From Piper betle (taxonomy: Eukaryota; Streptophyta; Magnoliopsida; Piperales; Piperaceae), in the NCBI GenBank assembly GCA_033002965.1, contig JAURVB010012901.1, forward strand, positions 1-64,000: a stretch of 64,000 nucleotides of DNA, given 5' to 3'. Position 1 is the first letter of the stretch. Each line of letters begins with the position of its first letter. Both the position numbers and the translations under genes were made by a program. Shown one piece after another: positions 45,601-58,330 of the stretch. Below the pieces are notes generated by a model. That model was not told the origin of the DNA and did not search any database. It was given only the letters and a program-made list of their open reading frames with translations.

Positions 45601-48600
45601 GAGAAGTCCGCTTATTATCTGTTCACCACCTGTGCTTGTAGAAGAACCACCCTATCGTCTCTTAGTCTTTAGTTCCAATTCCTAACCTGCGGAGGCAATT
45701 CCACGTTAGTGATTAACCACTAAGCCGTATAATTAAATAAAACAAGTCCATAAACTCCTTATCATTATTTACAATAATGGCTGTAGTGACCATTCCAACA
45801 TGTCCAATTTTTAGCTGATGGTTCAGTCCACCATGTCCATCAACTGGTTGATGGGTCAGTCCACCATGTCCATCTATTGGCTGATGGGTCAGTCCGCCAA
45901 GTCCATTACTGACTAGCGAGTCCAATCTGCCATGTCCGTTATCGGCGGTGAGTCCAATGCACCATGTCCATTAGTAGGCTGATGGGTCAATCCACCATGA
46001 CCATCTATTGGCTGATGGGTGAGTCCACCATGTCCGTAATTGGCTAGTGGGTCTAATCCGCCATGTCCAATTTATTTGCTGATGGGTCAGTCCATCATGT
46101 CCATTACTCGCTGGCGAGTCCAATTTGCCATGTCCATTAACGGCTAATGAGTCCAATCCACCATGTCTGAAATTGGCTGGCGAGTCCAATCCGCCATGTC
46201 CAATTTATTAACTTATGGGCCAGTCCATCATGTCCATTACCGGTTGGTGAGTACAATCTGCCATGTCCGTTATGGGCTGGTAAGTCCAATCCACTATGTC
46301 TGTAATTGGCTGGCGAGTCCAATCCGCCATGTCCATTATCGGCTAGTGAGTTCAATCCACTATGTCCGTAATTGGCTGGCGAGTCCAATCCACCATGTCC
46401 AATTTATTAGCTTATAGGTTAGTCCATCATGTCCATTACCAGTTGGCGAGTCCAAGCCGCCATATCCATTATCGGTTGGTGAGACCAATCGAGCATGTCC
46501 GTAATTAGCTGGCAAGTCCAATCCGCAATGTCCAATTTATTGTATTATGGCTATTAAGTCCATTCTGACATGTCTATTATTGGATTATGAAGGGCGTTGT
46601 CCGTCTCAGACTGAGTCAATTCCTTTACCCCAGTTGCACTCGGTGCATGGTGGTCAATTTGGGCTCAAGCTGACCAGGTTGTCCATAAGGGAAAATACAA
46701 TATTTTAAATAATTATAGGGACCTAGATATTTCGAGCTTGCAGCTATGACAAATGATCCTAATCTAAACGAGGACTTAAAATTATACATAAGTATAATTT
46801 TATTCGAGTAGAAATGCCATGTAACTAAATGACTAATATATATATCACTATTAAATTTTTAACAATATTAAATATTAAACTATTCATATGATATAATCAT
46901 TTAAATCCTACTTTACATTAATAGTCTAGATCATAATTAACACTTAACAAAAGATAAAATAATTATCAACTTATAAACAAATATTTAATTACTATTAATA
47001 GTATATTTTCCTTTGAGACGATAATTACTTAACGGCAATCTTGATAATTTAGTTTACGGTTTTAAATCTTTAATCGGTATCCTTATTCATAGCAATTTAG
47101 TTAAATAAGTTGTACGATTAAATTATTTAAAATAATTTGTATTATTCTAATTTAAAAATATTATTAATACAATTATTTTAAATTATTCGACTCAATAAAA
47201 TTTCGAACTTTATTTATTTGATTATGCTATTTTGGTTCAACGCTAGTGATTGCTACCCGACTATATTTAATAACCCATTTTTTATATTATTGATTCGTTA
47301 TTAAAATAATCACTTTATTTACCTAATATTAAATTTAATACTGTATAGGTAAAATCTTTATTTTATTCATCATTTATAGCCCTCCGATTTAATTTAATCG
47401 CTTGTTGTGTGCCGATTAATTATCAACCGTTGATCATTACCGTATTTTTATTACTTATGTCCATGTTGATTTCATCAAATAATTAATTAGTTAGTAACTT
47501 TACCCATAACCCATTAAAATGATTATTTTTAAAGATTTATTACGAGTTAGTATTATTGTATCGAGTCAACTCATATTTACAAAACTGTCATCTTCTTCTT
47601 CCCCAATGTCCCTTCTTCTCCAAACTCCATCTTTGCACCCAAAACCCAGTTTTGGCATCTTCTTCTTCAACCCAAAACCAGATCACTTCCTTCCCTAATT
47701 GCTTCCCTTCCCTCGCAACCTAATTGCAAGCCTAAAGCTCGTGCATTTCTGCAACCATCCACGTCCAACTCTGTTCTGCACTAAGACGTGACTTCTGGCC
47801 AGCAGCATCGCCTGGACTGCAAATTTCACTCCGTCTGGCCAGCAGCACTACCGGGAATTCTTCCCTTCTCCCTGAACGACAACCCAACGTCATGGCCAAG
47901 CACTGTGAGCATGCATGGCGTGAGCCTTGGCCAGCGAACTGGTATAGATGTCTGGAATTCCTCCACAGTGCTACTCCCTACAATTCCGTCCATAACCAGC
48001 TGTAATTCCACCACCACTTGGAAACCAGGCACATGGCGAGCCCTCCCTTCGACCCAGCTGCAAGAGAGGACGTCAAGGTTATGAGGGAATTCCTTGCAAA
48101 CTTTTTTACGGTCGCCCATCTTGCCAAAATTTCAGACTACTCGGCCATGGCCGGGGTTCCAGTTTTCAGTTTAGTTCTGGTTGTTTATTTTTTATTTCAG
48201 ACTTGATTTCTCATAATTATCAAGCTTATTATCAATTAAAAAGACATATGAATGCATGAAAATTAGGAAGAGGAGATAGGAAGGTTACCCAAGCTAGGAA
48301 GATGCTGGCTCTGGTAAGGAAGAGGAGAAGAAGATGAGAGCGTAATGACGCCCCCTTCAGAATTTATAAAATGAAAAATGATGTCCCTTCACCAAAAATG
48401 GCTAGGGTATGTGGAAACACACCAACACCCGTATTTTATTTCTTTAACCGTATAATCGGGTAACCAGGTAAAGAATAAAATATTTAACCGGGTAGACTTA
48501 ACTGAGTAGAGAATATAATATAATTAATATTAATTCTCTAACGTTCGATCCTTCCCTGCCCGAGTCAAATATATTAAAGTTATTTTTTCCACGGTCTTTA

Positions 48601-48602
48601 CA
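45601..48602 (-). mobile_element. Tekay LTR (K) with a 33-bp array, minus strand
   Basis: On minus it starts at 48602 (TGTAAAGACC) and runs left through head, leader (47,590-48,200), AT-rich middle (46,690-47,580), slot and part of the terminal block. The left end joins element F's leader at ~45,600 in the middle of the terminal block, losing the LTR end and primer site. Its array differs from that of the F 3' LTR, so the two are not a pair from one insertion; recombination between elements is likely. Confidence 0.83.
45795..46570 (-). repeat. 33-bp tandem array in LTR K
   Basis: About 23 units of ~32-33 bp with CCATGTCCATTA and GGCTGGCGAGTCCAAT as core. The reverse complement corresponds to the 33-bp unit at 13,290-13,585. 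Several neighbouring units form double-length sub-families (ATTTATTAGCTTATGGG variants recur every ~230 bp), so a higher-order period is present. Confidence 0.92.
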
Positions 48603-49682
48603 ATCCTTCTTTCTTCACAAAAAGAACAAGGGCTCCTCGGGGTTAAATACTTGGTTGGATGAAGCCTACCTGTAACAAATCTTCTAGTTGACTCTTTAAC
48701 TCCTTGAGTTCTGCTGGAGCCATTTGATATGGTGCTTTAGAAATTAATGTTGTTCCAGGTGCTAAGTAAATGACGAACTCCACTGCCCACTTAGGAGGTA
48801 ACCCTTGAAGTTCTTCTCGGAATACATCGGGAAACTCTGCTACCACGGGAATCATGGACAACTCTTTGGGTTTTGAGTTAGACTCAACTAAGTTAGCAAA
48901 AAAGGCTTTACAATCCTCACCAAACAACTCTTCGGTTTTTCTTTTCTATGGATTTCCACCAGTAAGATGCTTCTTCCTGAAGCATGCATGTTGCCAACCT
49001 CACTTGATGGCGGTGGCGCACAGATAGAGCCCTCAATGATTTTTTAGTAAAGTCAATCCAGCTCTCCGCCTTCATTGGATCGATCCCTCCAATAAATACC
49101 TCAACTCCATTCTTCCTAAACCTTTCCACAGTGTAACGGTCACTATCATCAACCGCTGGCAGCACCACTTGTCGGACTATCGGTGGAACTGGGTTTGAAA
49201 GCACCCCTCGCTTGCTCGGGTAGGCTAACCCTACCCGCCCTTGGGAACTTCCCTGACCACCATCCGAGGTGATTCTAGGACTCCCTGCTACCCGTCCTTG
49301 GGCACTCCCCTGACCACCATCTGGGGTGATTCTGGGACCCAATGTCGAGTTTGAGGCTTCATTCCCTGCAACCACTGAACAATATTCTGAAATATAGAAT
49401 TTATTTTTTCTAAAGCATGCACTAGTCCTTGTATGGCTGTCAGGATCTGGGCCAACACATTCTCTGTGTTCAAATTTGACTACACATATTAGTTTGACTG
49501 TCTACAAGTGCCTGCCATCTAAAACGTTGAACCATCATGGTTCATTAATATGTTTTTTCTTTCCAATTATTACATAGGTTTATTATAACACAACACGATG
49601 GAAAAGATAAATACTGAACTTTTCAACAAGGTACTTGAGCCATAAAATGTGAGCTTGTGGGAAACCAGGCTCTCATATCACC
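48603..49682 (-). pseudogene. gag-RT N-terminal remnant with primer site (element H)
   Basis: The frame 48643-48927 holds the pre-RT linker (CKAFFANLVE) and RT start ([13 protein letters not shown]). Frames 48917-49375 and 49288-49473 hold gag, including the N-terminal helix (TENVLAQILTAIQ) and SWIDFTKKSLRALSV. gag jumps to the linker after IEKK, deleting zinc knuckle and protease. RT is cut at 48603 by LTR K. The primer site (49,665-49,680) has two changes. Confidence 0.85.
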
Positions 49683-52633
49683 TGTAACGACCCGCCCGAA
49701 CCGGACCGGGTGTTACTTAAAAATAAAGGTATGTAAATCTAACATTTGAGAACATGAATTGAAATACAGCAAATAAGTCTCGCAACATATAATATGAATC
49801 ATACCAATAAATCATGTTCTCTAAAATGTAAAATGATTGTCCCACAGTCTCGGACCATTTCCCTTAGCCACATTTATAACACAAGAGAATAATAAGGAAG
49901 TCCAATTTTTTTTTATCGATTCACCATACCTAGGTTGGTAAAAGAACCACCGACCACACTTCTATTCTTCAGCCCAAAACTACTCACCTGCGGAGGCAAT
50001 TCCGCGTTTGTGATAAAAGCACTAAGCCGCATAATTAAATGAAACAAGTCAATGTAATTCCTATTATCATTCAGAGATTAGTAATTTCAATGTAATTTCT
50101 ATTATCATTCTGACCACACTTTTACGAATCATTCCTATTATCATTGTTATTAAATGAAACAAGTCAATGTAATTTCACAAGTCTTTTAGTAATTATCTCC
50201 TAGGTCATTTTGAGATTAGTAATTTGTCTCTCAGGAGATTTGTAAAAGTCATCTCCTAGCTCATTATGAGATTAAAAATTGTCTCCCAGCTCATTCTGAG
50301 ATTAGGTGGTGTCCTAGGTCTTTTTGTGATTAGTCATTGTCTCCCAGCTCATTCGGAGATTAGGTAGTCTCCCAGGTCATTCTGAAATTAGTCATTGTCT
50401 CCTAGTTCATTCTGAGATTAGAAATTGTCTCCCAACTCATTCTAAGATTAAAAATCATCTCCCAGCTCATTCTAACATTAGTGCTGATAAAGGCTACCAG
50501 TTTGGGAAAATACAACATTTCAAATAATTATACCAGTTTGGGAAAATACAACATTTCCAAAAATTATACAGATAATACAACATTTTGAAATAATTATACG
50601 GATAATACAACATGTTAAATAATTATACGGACCTCGATAGTTTGTAAGTGAACTCGCAGCTATGACTAGCAATCGTAATCTGAACGATAACATTAAATTA
50701 TAGCTAAGAATAATTTTATTCGAGTAGAAATGCATACAACTAAATGAGAAATATATATATCACTATTAAATTTCCACAATATTAAATATTAAATTATTCA
50801 TGTGATATAATCATTTATATCCTACTTTACATTAATTATCTAGATCATAATTAACACTTAACAAATAATAAAATAATTATTTACTTACAAACAAATATTT
50901 AATTTCTATTATTAGTATATTTTCCTTTGAGACGATAATTACTTAACCACAATCTTGATAATTTAGTTTACGGTTTTAAATCTTTAATCGTTATCCTTAT
51001 TCATAGCAATTTAATTAAATTAGTAGTGCGATTAAATTATTTAAAATAATTTGTATTATTCTCATTCAAAAATATTATGAATACAATTATTTTACATTAT
51101 TCGACTCAATAATGTTTCGAACTTTATTTATTTTCATTACGCCATTTAGGTTCAACGTTTGTGATTTTTACATAATTATATTTTAATAACCCATTTTCTA
51201 CATTACTGACTCGTTATAAAAATAATCACTTTATTTACCTAATATTAAATTTAATATGATAAAGGTAAAATATTTATTTTATTAATTAGTTATAACCTCT
51301 GATTTAATTTAATCGTTTGAATTACGCTGATTAATTATCGACTGTTTATCATTACTGTATTTTTATTACTCATGGCGATTTTGTACATTAATTAATTAGT
51401 TTAGTAACTTCACCTATAACCCGTTAAAATGATTATTTTTAAAGATTTATTATGAGTTAGTATTATTTTTTATCTCGAGTCAGTATCGAGTCAACCCATA
51501 TTTACAAAACTGCCACCCTCCTCCTCGTTCTACATCTTCTTCCCGTCGCCATTCTTCTCTTCTCCAAAAATAAAAACAGGTTCATCCTTCTCCTCCAACC
51601 CTTATTTTGGCACCCAATTGAACCACCATCTAAACACCCCAACAAAGCATCAACAACTAGATAAAATCAGCAGGCGAGGAGGCCTCATGTGCGTGATTTA
51701 CAGTAGCGATCCAAGACGCCGTCCTGCACCAAACCAAGTATGTTCCTCTTCTCCCAGCCTCAAGACCCTCCTTTCTTGCACCTTGCTCCAATTCAATTGT
51801 TCCACGACCTCAGGCTGGCATCAAAACAGGAAAGATTGGCCACCTTTGGACGTTGCATGGAGTATGGTCGTTCTCCCCACTTCTGCACTTTGCCACCATG
51901 AATTCCGGCAAGAAGGTTGTCCATTGTGGACTATTCCAGCGGCTTGAACTGCTGTGGAGGGACCCAAGATGCTGTTGACGAAGCACAACCAGTAGCTACC
52001 CCTCTGTACGTCCATTACAGCACCTATTGAAGCAGAACGTCGCCACTTCCATCACCCTTGCAACTCCGCCCATTCATCGCTGAAATTTCGCCACCCACCG
52101 GAAACCAGGGACATGGCGAGCCCTCCCTTCGACCTAGAAGCAAGAGAGGTCATCGGGGGTTGTGAGGGCTGCCTTGAAATTGTTCTTACGGTCACCCATC
52201 TTGCCAAAACTTCAGACTACTCGGCCATGGACCGGATTCCAATATCGAGTTTATTTCTTGTTGTTTATTTTTTATTTCAGGCATTATTTCTCATGTTTAT
52301 CAAGCTTAGTATCAATTAAAAAGACCTATGAATGCATGAAAATTAAGAATATGGAGATAAGAAGGATACCAAAGCAAGCAACAAGCCCCGGTAAGGAAGA
52401 GGAGAACTAGGCGTCTAAGGTGAGGAAGATGCCCCTTACACCAAAAATGACATCCTCTTTCAAATTTATAAAAATGAAAATGACAGCTAGGGTATGTGAA
52501 AACACCCCTAGACCCGTATTTCATTTAACTGGGTAACCGAGTAAATAATAAAATATAATAATTAACCCTGGAGAAAAAATTACACGTTCGGTCCTTCCCG
52601 GACTGCGTCCATCAAATTTTTTTTCACGTTCTA
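49683..52633 (-). mobile_element. 5' LTR of element H, minus strand
   Basis: On minus it ends GGGTCGTTACA at 49683 beside the primer site. The start near 52,633 is damaged (CACGTTCTA in place of CACGGTCTTTACA), where it meets the 3' end of element I. Terminal block 49,683-50,060, array 50,190-50,476, AT-rich middle 50,690-51,480, leader 51,500-52,300, head 52,500-52,630. Near 50,060-50,170 a short segment is repeated (AAGTCAATGTAAT occurs twice). Confidence 0.87.
50190..50476 (-). repeat. 29-bp tandem array in LTR H
   Basis: About ten 29-31-bp monomers (GTCTCCCAGCTCATTCTGAGATTAG-type on plus), more diverged than in LTR F. Confidence 0.9.
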
Positions 52634-52818
52634 TGCAAGAGGAAGCTACATGGGAGACTGAATAAGAAATGGCAAGGGAAATATGCTAGCCTATTTGAGG
52701 CATAAGATTCTCATTATCGTAATAGCATGAACCGATACTAAAGAAATAAAATTATATCATAATTATCCTGTTGTCGTTATAATATTTTGGGGACGAAACA
52801 TTTCTAAGTTGGGGAGAT
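52634..52818 (+). pseudogene. Chromodomain end and polypurine tract of element I
   Basis: The first ~80 bp match the end of the integrase chromodomain (GAGGAAGCTACATGGGAGAC encodes EEATWE). The rest is the 3' non-coding part with TTTTGGGGACGAAACATTTC and the polypurine tract AAGTTGGGGAGAT. All upstream element I sequence is missing; it joins LTR H head to head. Confidence 0.8.
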
Positions 52819-55585
52819 TGTAAAAACTGTGGGGAAAAATAATAATAATAATAACAATAATAATAATAATTGAATGCGGATGCAGTCCGGAAAGGACCGA
52901 ACACGGTCCGGGAAGGACCAAACGTATTATATTCTTTACCCGATTAATTATTTACCTATTTTATTATTTACCCGGTTACCTGGTTAAGTAAAATATGGGT
53001 GTTTTCACTTACCCTAGCCATCAGTTCATTTTATTTTATGAAGGGCGTCCTCCACCCTAGCCTTCATTCGCATTTTCTTCTCCTCTCTCTTCATTACCGG
53101 CGTGGCTTCTTCCTTGCTTGGGTAACTTTCCTATCTCCCAAATCTTAGTTTTCATGCATTTCTTAATCACCATGCTAATTTCTGTTGCTTCATCAATTCA
53201 TGATCATCTTGTAAAGTTTTGCTACTTCCTCCATTCATGGGCGTCATGTAAACTTGCTGCTATTTCACCAGTTCATGATCTTTTTGTTGTGCTGTTGCTT
53301 CATCAACGTCCTATGCTGTGTAATTGGTTGAGTAAGGATAAGGGAATTGTAGTCTCTAGCGTCTTAGAAGTTCTAGGATGGGGTTTCGATCGTGGACAAT
53401 GCTATGGGTGAGTTCCGGCGTCCGTACTAGTCCGTCAGCCAAGATTCATGCCGTGCATGCTCACAGCGCTTGGCCGGGATGTTGGGTTGTCGTGCGGGGA
53501 GAAGGGAAGAGTTCCTAGTGGTGCTGCTGGCCAGACGGAGGTCTCCTTGCGTCCCTAGCAGTGCTGCTGGCCAGGAGTCGCACGACATGGTGCAGGGCAA
53601 GCTCGACTTGGGTAGTTGCTGTAAAGCATGGACTTTAGGCTTCCAATTGGTTGCTGGAGAAGAAGGAAATGTTCTGGTTTTGGGTGCTACGATAAGGGTT
53701 GGAGAAGAAGGAAATGGGCTGTTTTTGGGTGCAAGATGAAGGTGGAGAAGAGAAGAACGTTGGGGAAGAAGAAGAAGGCAAATCTATAAATATGGGTTGA
53801 CTCAATATCAACTCGAGTTAAAAATAATACGAACTTGTAACCAATCTTTAAAAATAATTATTTTAATAGGTTATGGGTTAAAGATACTAAACTAATTAAT
53901 TATTGGACGAAATCGACATGGACATAAGTAATAAAAAAATACGGTAATGATAAACGGTCGATAATTAATCGGCGTAATACAAATAATTAAATTAAATCGG
54001 AGGATTATAAATAATTAATAAAATAAAGATTTACCTTTACCATATTAAATTTAATATTAGGTAAATAAAATGATTATTTTAATAATGGGTCAGTAATGTA
54101 GAAAATCGGTTATTAAACTATAATTGGGTAAAAATCGCAAGCATCGAACCTAAACAGCATAATGAAAATAAATAAAGTTTGAACCTTTAAAGAGTTGAAT
54201 AATTTAAAATAATTGTATTAGTAATATCTTTGAATTATAATTATGCAAATTAATTTAATTAATTTAATCAAACGACTTAATTAATTAAATTACTATTAAT
54301 AATGATAGCAACTATAATATATATATATATATATATATAAATAACTGTAAACTAAATCGTAAAGACTGTGTTTAGGTAATTATCATCTAAAGGAAAATTT
54401 ACTAGTAATAGTAATTAAATATTTGTTTATCTGTTAATAATTATTTTATCAATTGTTAAGTATTAATTATGATTTGGATAATAAATTTAAAATGTAAAGT
54501 AGAGCTTAAATGATTATGTCACATGAATAATTAATTATCTCACTAGATTTCTTGAGGATTTAATATTAAATATTTTTGAATGGTTGCATACTTACGTTGT
54601 CAAATTTTAATAATGATATATATATATATATAGGCATTTAGTTGCATGCATTTCTACCCGAATAAAAATATACTTATATATAATTTTATGTTCTCGTTCA
54701 GATTAGGATCGTTGGTCACAGCTGCGAGTTCACTTACGAACTATCTAGGTCTGTATAATTATTTGAAATGTTCTATTTTCTCTTATTGGCAACCCTAGTC
54801 TGCCTAGCCCAGATTGAACCACCATGCACTAAGTGCAACCGGGGTCAAGGAATTGACTTAGTCCGACACGGGGCCACACCCTTAAAATTACTATGTGGGA
54901 GTCTTGGTCGACTTGAGTATCTGATCACCATGCGCTGGAACGCAACCGGGGTCGACTCAATTCGGCACAAGGCAACACCCTCTGAAAGATTGTACAGCTG
55001 TCCCCATGACGAAGGGGCAACAGGGCATAATGGCACAAGACGGCTCATTATGCACTTGTGATACCGAGAGGGTAAGTCAATGGCAAACATCGGTAACTAC
55101 AGGCCGTGGGCCGCATAGCGTGTGTGCGCATGAATGGGATGGTAGCTGGATGGGGTGGCCACCCCTCCCAGCATATAATGAGCCCGACATAGGCTCATAA
55201 CAACTAAAAGACTCTTGAAATGATAATGGTGATTTTATTGACTTGTTTCATTTAGTTATGTGGTTTAGTGGTTTTATCACTAACGCGGAATTGCCTCCCC
55301 GGGTGAGCAGCATTCGACTGAAGAATAAAAGTGACTCAGGTTGGTGAATTGATAATAAAAGTTGGGCTTCCTTATTATTCTCTTGTGTTGTAAATGTGGC
55401 TGTGGGAAACGGTTCGAGACTATGGGATGGTTACTTCATATTTTAGAGAACAGAATTTAATGTTCTGACTTATATCATATATTGCCAGATTTATTTGCGG
55501 TTTCTCAATTCATCTTCTGGAATATTATCATTACATCAATTATATATTTAGGTAACACCCGGTCCGGTTCGGGCGGGTCGTTACA
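52819..55585 (+). mobile_element. 3' LTR of Tekay element I, 2,767 bp
   Basis: Runs from TGTAAAAACTGTGG at 52819 to GGGTCGTTACA at 55585. It is complete and has no tandem array in its slot; a non-tandem module (54,780-55,210) with GGCACAAGACGGCTCATTATG occupies it, as in LTRs C and J. A good TATA-like box (CTATAAATATGGG, ~53,782-53,794) precedes the AT-rich part, a candidate core promoter. An (AT)n run is at 54,318-54,339. Confidence 0.9.
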
Positions 55586-56016
55586 TAACATCTCTATATG
55601 TTGCATGCTGGTGGGGTGTGTTCATCTTATCAATACATCACAACAAAGAAAACAATATTAACAAACCTATAACTAAACATGTGGCATGCAAATCGATACA
55701 TAATAATAACAAATAATAAATAAATGAATAAACAAAGAAAATGCACTCATTGATAATTAGATAAATAATAATACATAACATAAATTGTAAAATCCAGGTG
55801 TTTTGCCCGGTGGTATTAATTTTGGTTCGGTAGTGACCCGGATCGAGGGTCTTACTTGGCCATTTTACCACAAATTTATGTATGGTATCTTGGTATGTAT
55901 GAGTTGCTCGAGCTTAGCCTCCTTCACCATTTGGTATGCTAGTTTGGATGTGTCACACCCAGCTTTTTAATTTTGGTCGAATATAATCATTTATAGTTAG
56001 ATGTTAGGGCCGTGTC
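55586..56016. other. Unassigned DNA between LTR I and element L
   Basis: AT-rich at first, with AAATAATAAATAAATGAATAAAC-like low complexity, then 55,790-56,016 with TGTAAAATCC and TGTCACACCC fragments that look like LTR ends of other elements. No gene seen. Confidence 0.4.
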
Positions 56017-58330
56017 TGTAAAACCGTAATTTAATCTTAGGGTTTTACTCGGTTTTAGATTTGTCCCGTTCGGGCAATCTCAAGTCAGTTTGAGCGAGCT
56101 CAAGCTAGACTAGTTTTACTCGATCTTAGATTTGTCCAATACGGGCAATCTCGAGTCGGTTTGAGTATGGGCCTGGATGGCTATATGAGCATGCTATATT
56201 GGCTGAGTATGCCCGACATGCAGATGATAAGATCATGAGTTATTAGTGTATATTAAGGTATATAGATTTGGTTGTATATGTTAGCCAGGATTTGAGGCCT
56301 AGAACTAGGTTGTTGCGGCATTTGTTATCCATTTGGAATTTTTTTGGGTATCTCATTGCATACATCACAAACATTTTAGACCATCGAATTGTGCCCCATG
56401 GGCCCAACTCGATTCCGTTTTAAGGATTTGAAGGCTCATTTACCCTTCTTGCCTTGATTCTCGCCCATAGAGTCAATTTCAGGACTCGAGTCAGTTTCGA
56501 GTTTGAATGGTTTCAATCCAAACTTTCCATCCATATGTATAGTGTATGTACCCATAGGTAGGCCTCACTAGGCCACGAGTTGTTGGATGTCCAGATCATA
56601 TCACATGGCAAGATCTGATTCGTCCACTCAACTTTATCTTCACCCATTGATTTGTAGAGTTTCCACAATTTTGAAATTTTCCACTATTACGCTGCTTCCA
56701 CTTTGTCTCGCCACCGGCATGACCCCCGCCCTCCTCCGGCCACCGCATTGGTACGGCCGTGACCACCTCGTGGCCGGCTACTAGTCCGACTCAATCATCA
56801 CCACCGGAGCCACCAGTGATGGTATTTTCATACTCATTTTTCGCTGTCGTCGCCACCCTTTCGGGCCATTTTCCGGCGTCAGCAAGTGTCCTTTGAGGAA
56901 GCTGACGACACTAACGGCCAACCAGCAGCCAGACTCCTGTGACATCACCACCATCATGTTCCTCATCCTCCCCACTTTCGATCACGACCAAAAGCAACCT
57001 TCGCCACTCCGCCAGGCCACCAAGGCCGTATTCCAGCGACGGGCACCGCTGCACCTTGTGTGGCCCACTTACCCACATCTGCCTTGTGTCTGCGTCCGCA
57101 TCCGCCCGCCCCCGACCACGTCCACCTACCTGCGGTTACATCCGGCTGGTCATGCCCAAGTCCGTTAGCCCATGTCCATATTCATGTCCATCAGCCCAGC
57201 CAACCCAACCCAGTAGTTTATTTAACACAGACCATGTGGACTTAGCCCAATCCGGTCTAGTTCAACTCGATTTAGTCTAGTTTAGCTCAGTTTCCGCCCG
57301 TTTTTAGCTGTTTCTCGACTGTTTTTGGTAATTCAAAAACCCTTTCATTAGTTTAGATATATATTTACATAATTTAGCATGATTTGATGTTATGATGATT
57401 TTTCATTATTTATTGTTTTATATAATTATTTAATTCTTTATTTACTCATTCTTATTAATTTTTTTTATTATATGTTTACAATATATGATGAATGTTTACA
57501 TGATTATTTTTTGTTATTAATTTTATATTTATTTATAAATATTAGACTTATTATGTTTTTAAAATTGTAAAGTTATTTATTTATTTCTTTATATATTTCT
57601 TTATCAATTTGTATGTTCACGTGTATGTTATTATTTATTTGTATTTAATGATGCATTCTTATATTGTATAACTATGATATTATTATTAATCTTGTTAATG
57701 AATATTAACTATTTATTTATTTGTTAATTATTTAGTTATTTAATTATTTATGTGTTTACTAACACGAATATATATGATATTTACTCGTGTTTGCTTGTAT
57801 ATTTATATAGTGTAATTATATTATTATTTCATGATTATGGTATTATTTATGTTCATATATTTATTATTTACCTAACTATCTATGTGTATATTTATTTGTT
57901 TACTTATTTATTATTATTATTATTATTATTATGTATTGATTTGTGTGCTAGGAGTTTAGTTATATGTTTGTTAGCATTATTTTCTTTATTAGGATGTATT
58001 GATGATATGATCACACACCACGAGCATGCGTCATATAGAGATGTTAGTATTTTACTTAGTAGTGGGTTCCAATGTAGGTTTTGGAGTCTGAGCTCACTGT
58101 AGATGTTCTGATACACTTAGAGCTTGGACCACAGGTCCGTACGACTCTCCCTCTATGCTTGACTCTTTGAGTGTTGAGTTTAATAATGTTTTATACGTAG
58201 GACAACATTGGTGGCATTTTATTGCATCCCTCCGATGTCCGGTCATTTAGCTATGTTTTCTACGCAAGTTTAATAAAACTACAAGGATATGATCCCTTGT
58301 TGGTTTTTGAATTTAATCTTTAGAAATTTA
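56017..58330 (+). mobile_element. 5' LTR of an unrelated LTR retrotransposon (L)
   Basis: It starts TGTAAAACC at 56017 and matches 62446-64000 (shared: GGCAATCTCAAGTCAGTT, ACATGCAGATGATAAGATCATGAGTTAT, GCCCCATGG, CCATAGAGTCAATTTCAGGACTCGAG). It carries a ~65-bp internal duplication near its start (TTAGATTTGTCC twice) absent from the 3' copy. A C-rich part (56,690-57,190) and a long AT-rich part follow. The right end is uncertain; a weak primer-site-like TGATATCAGCC at ~58,336 suggests ~58,330. Confidence 0.7.
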
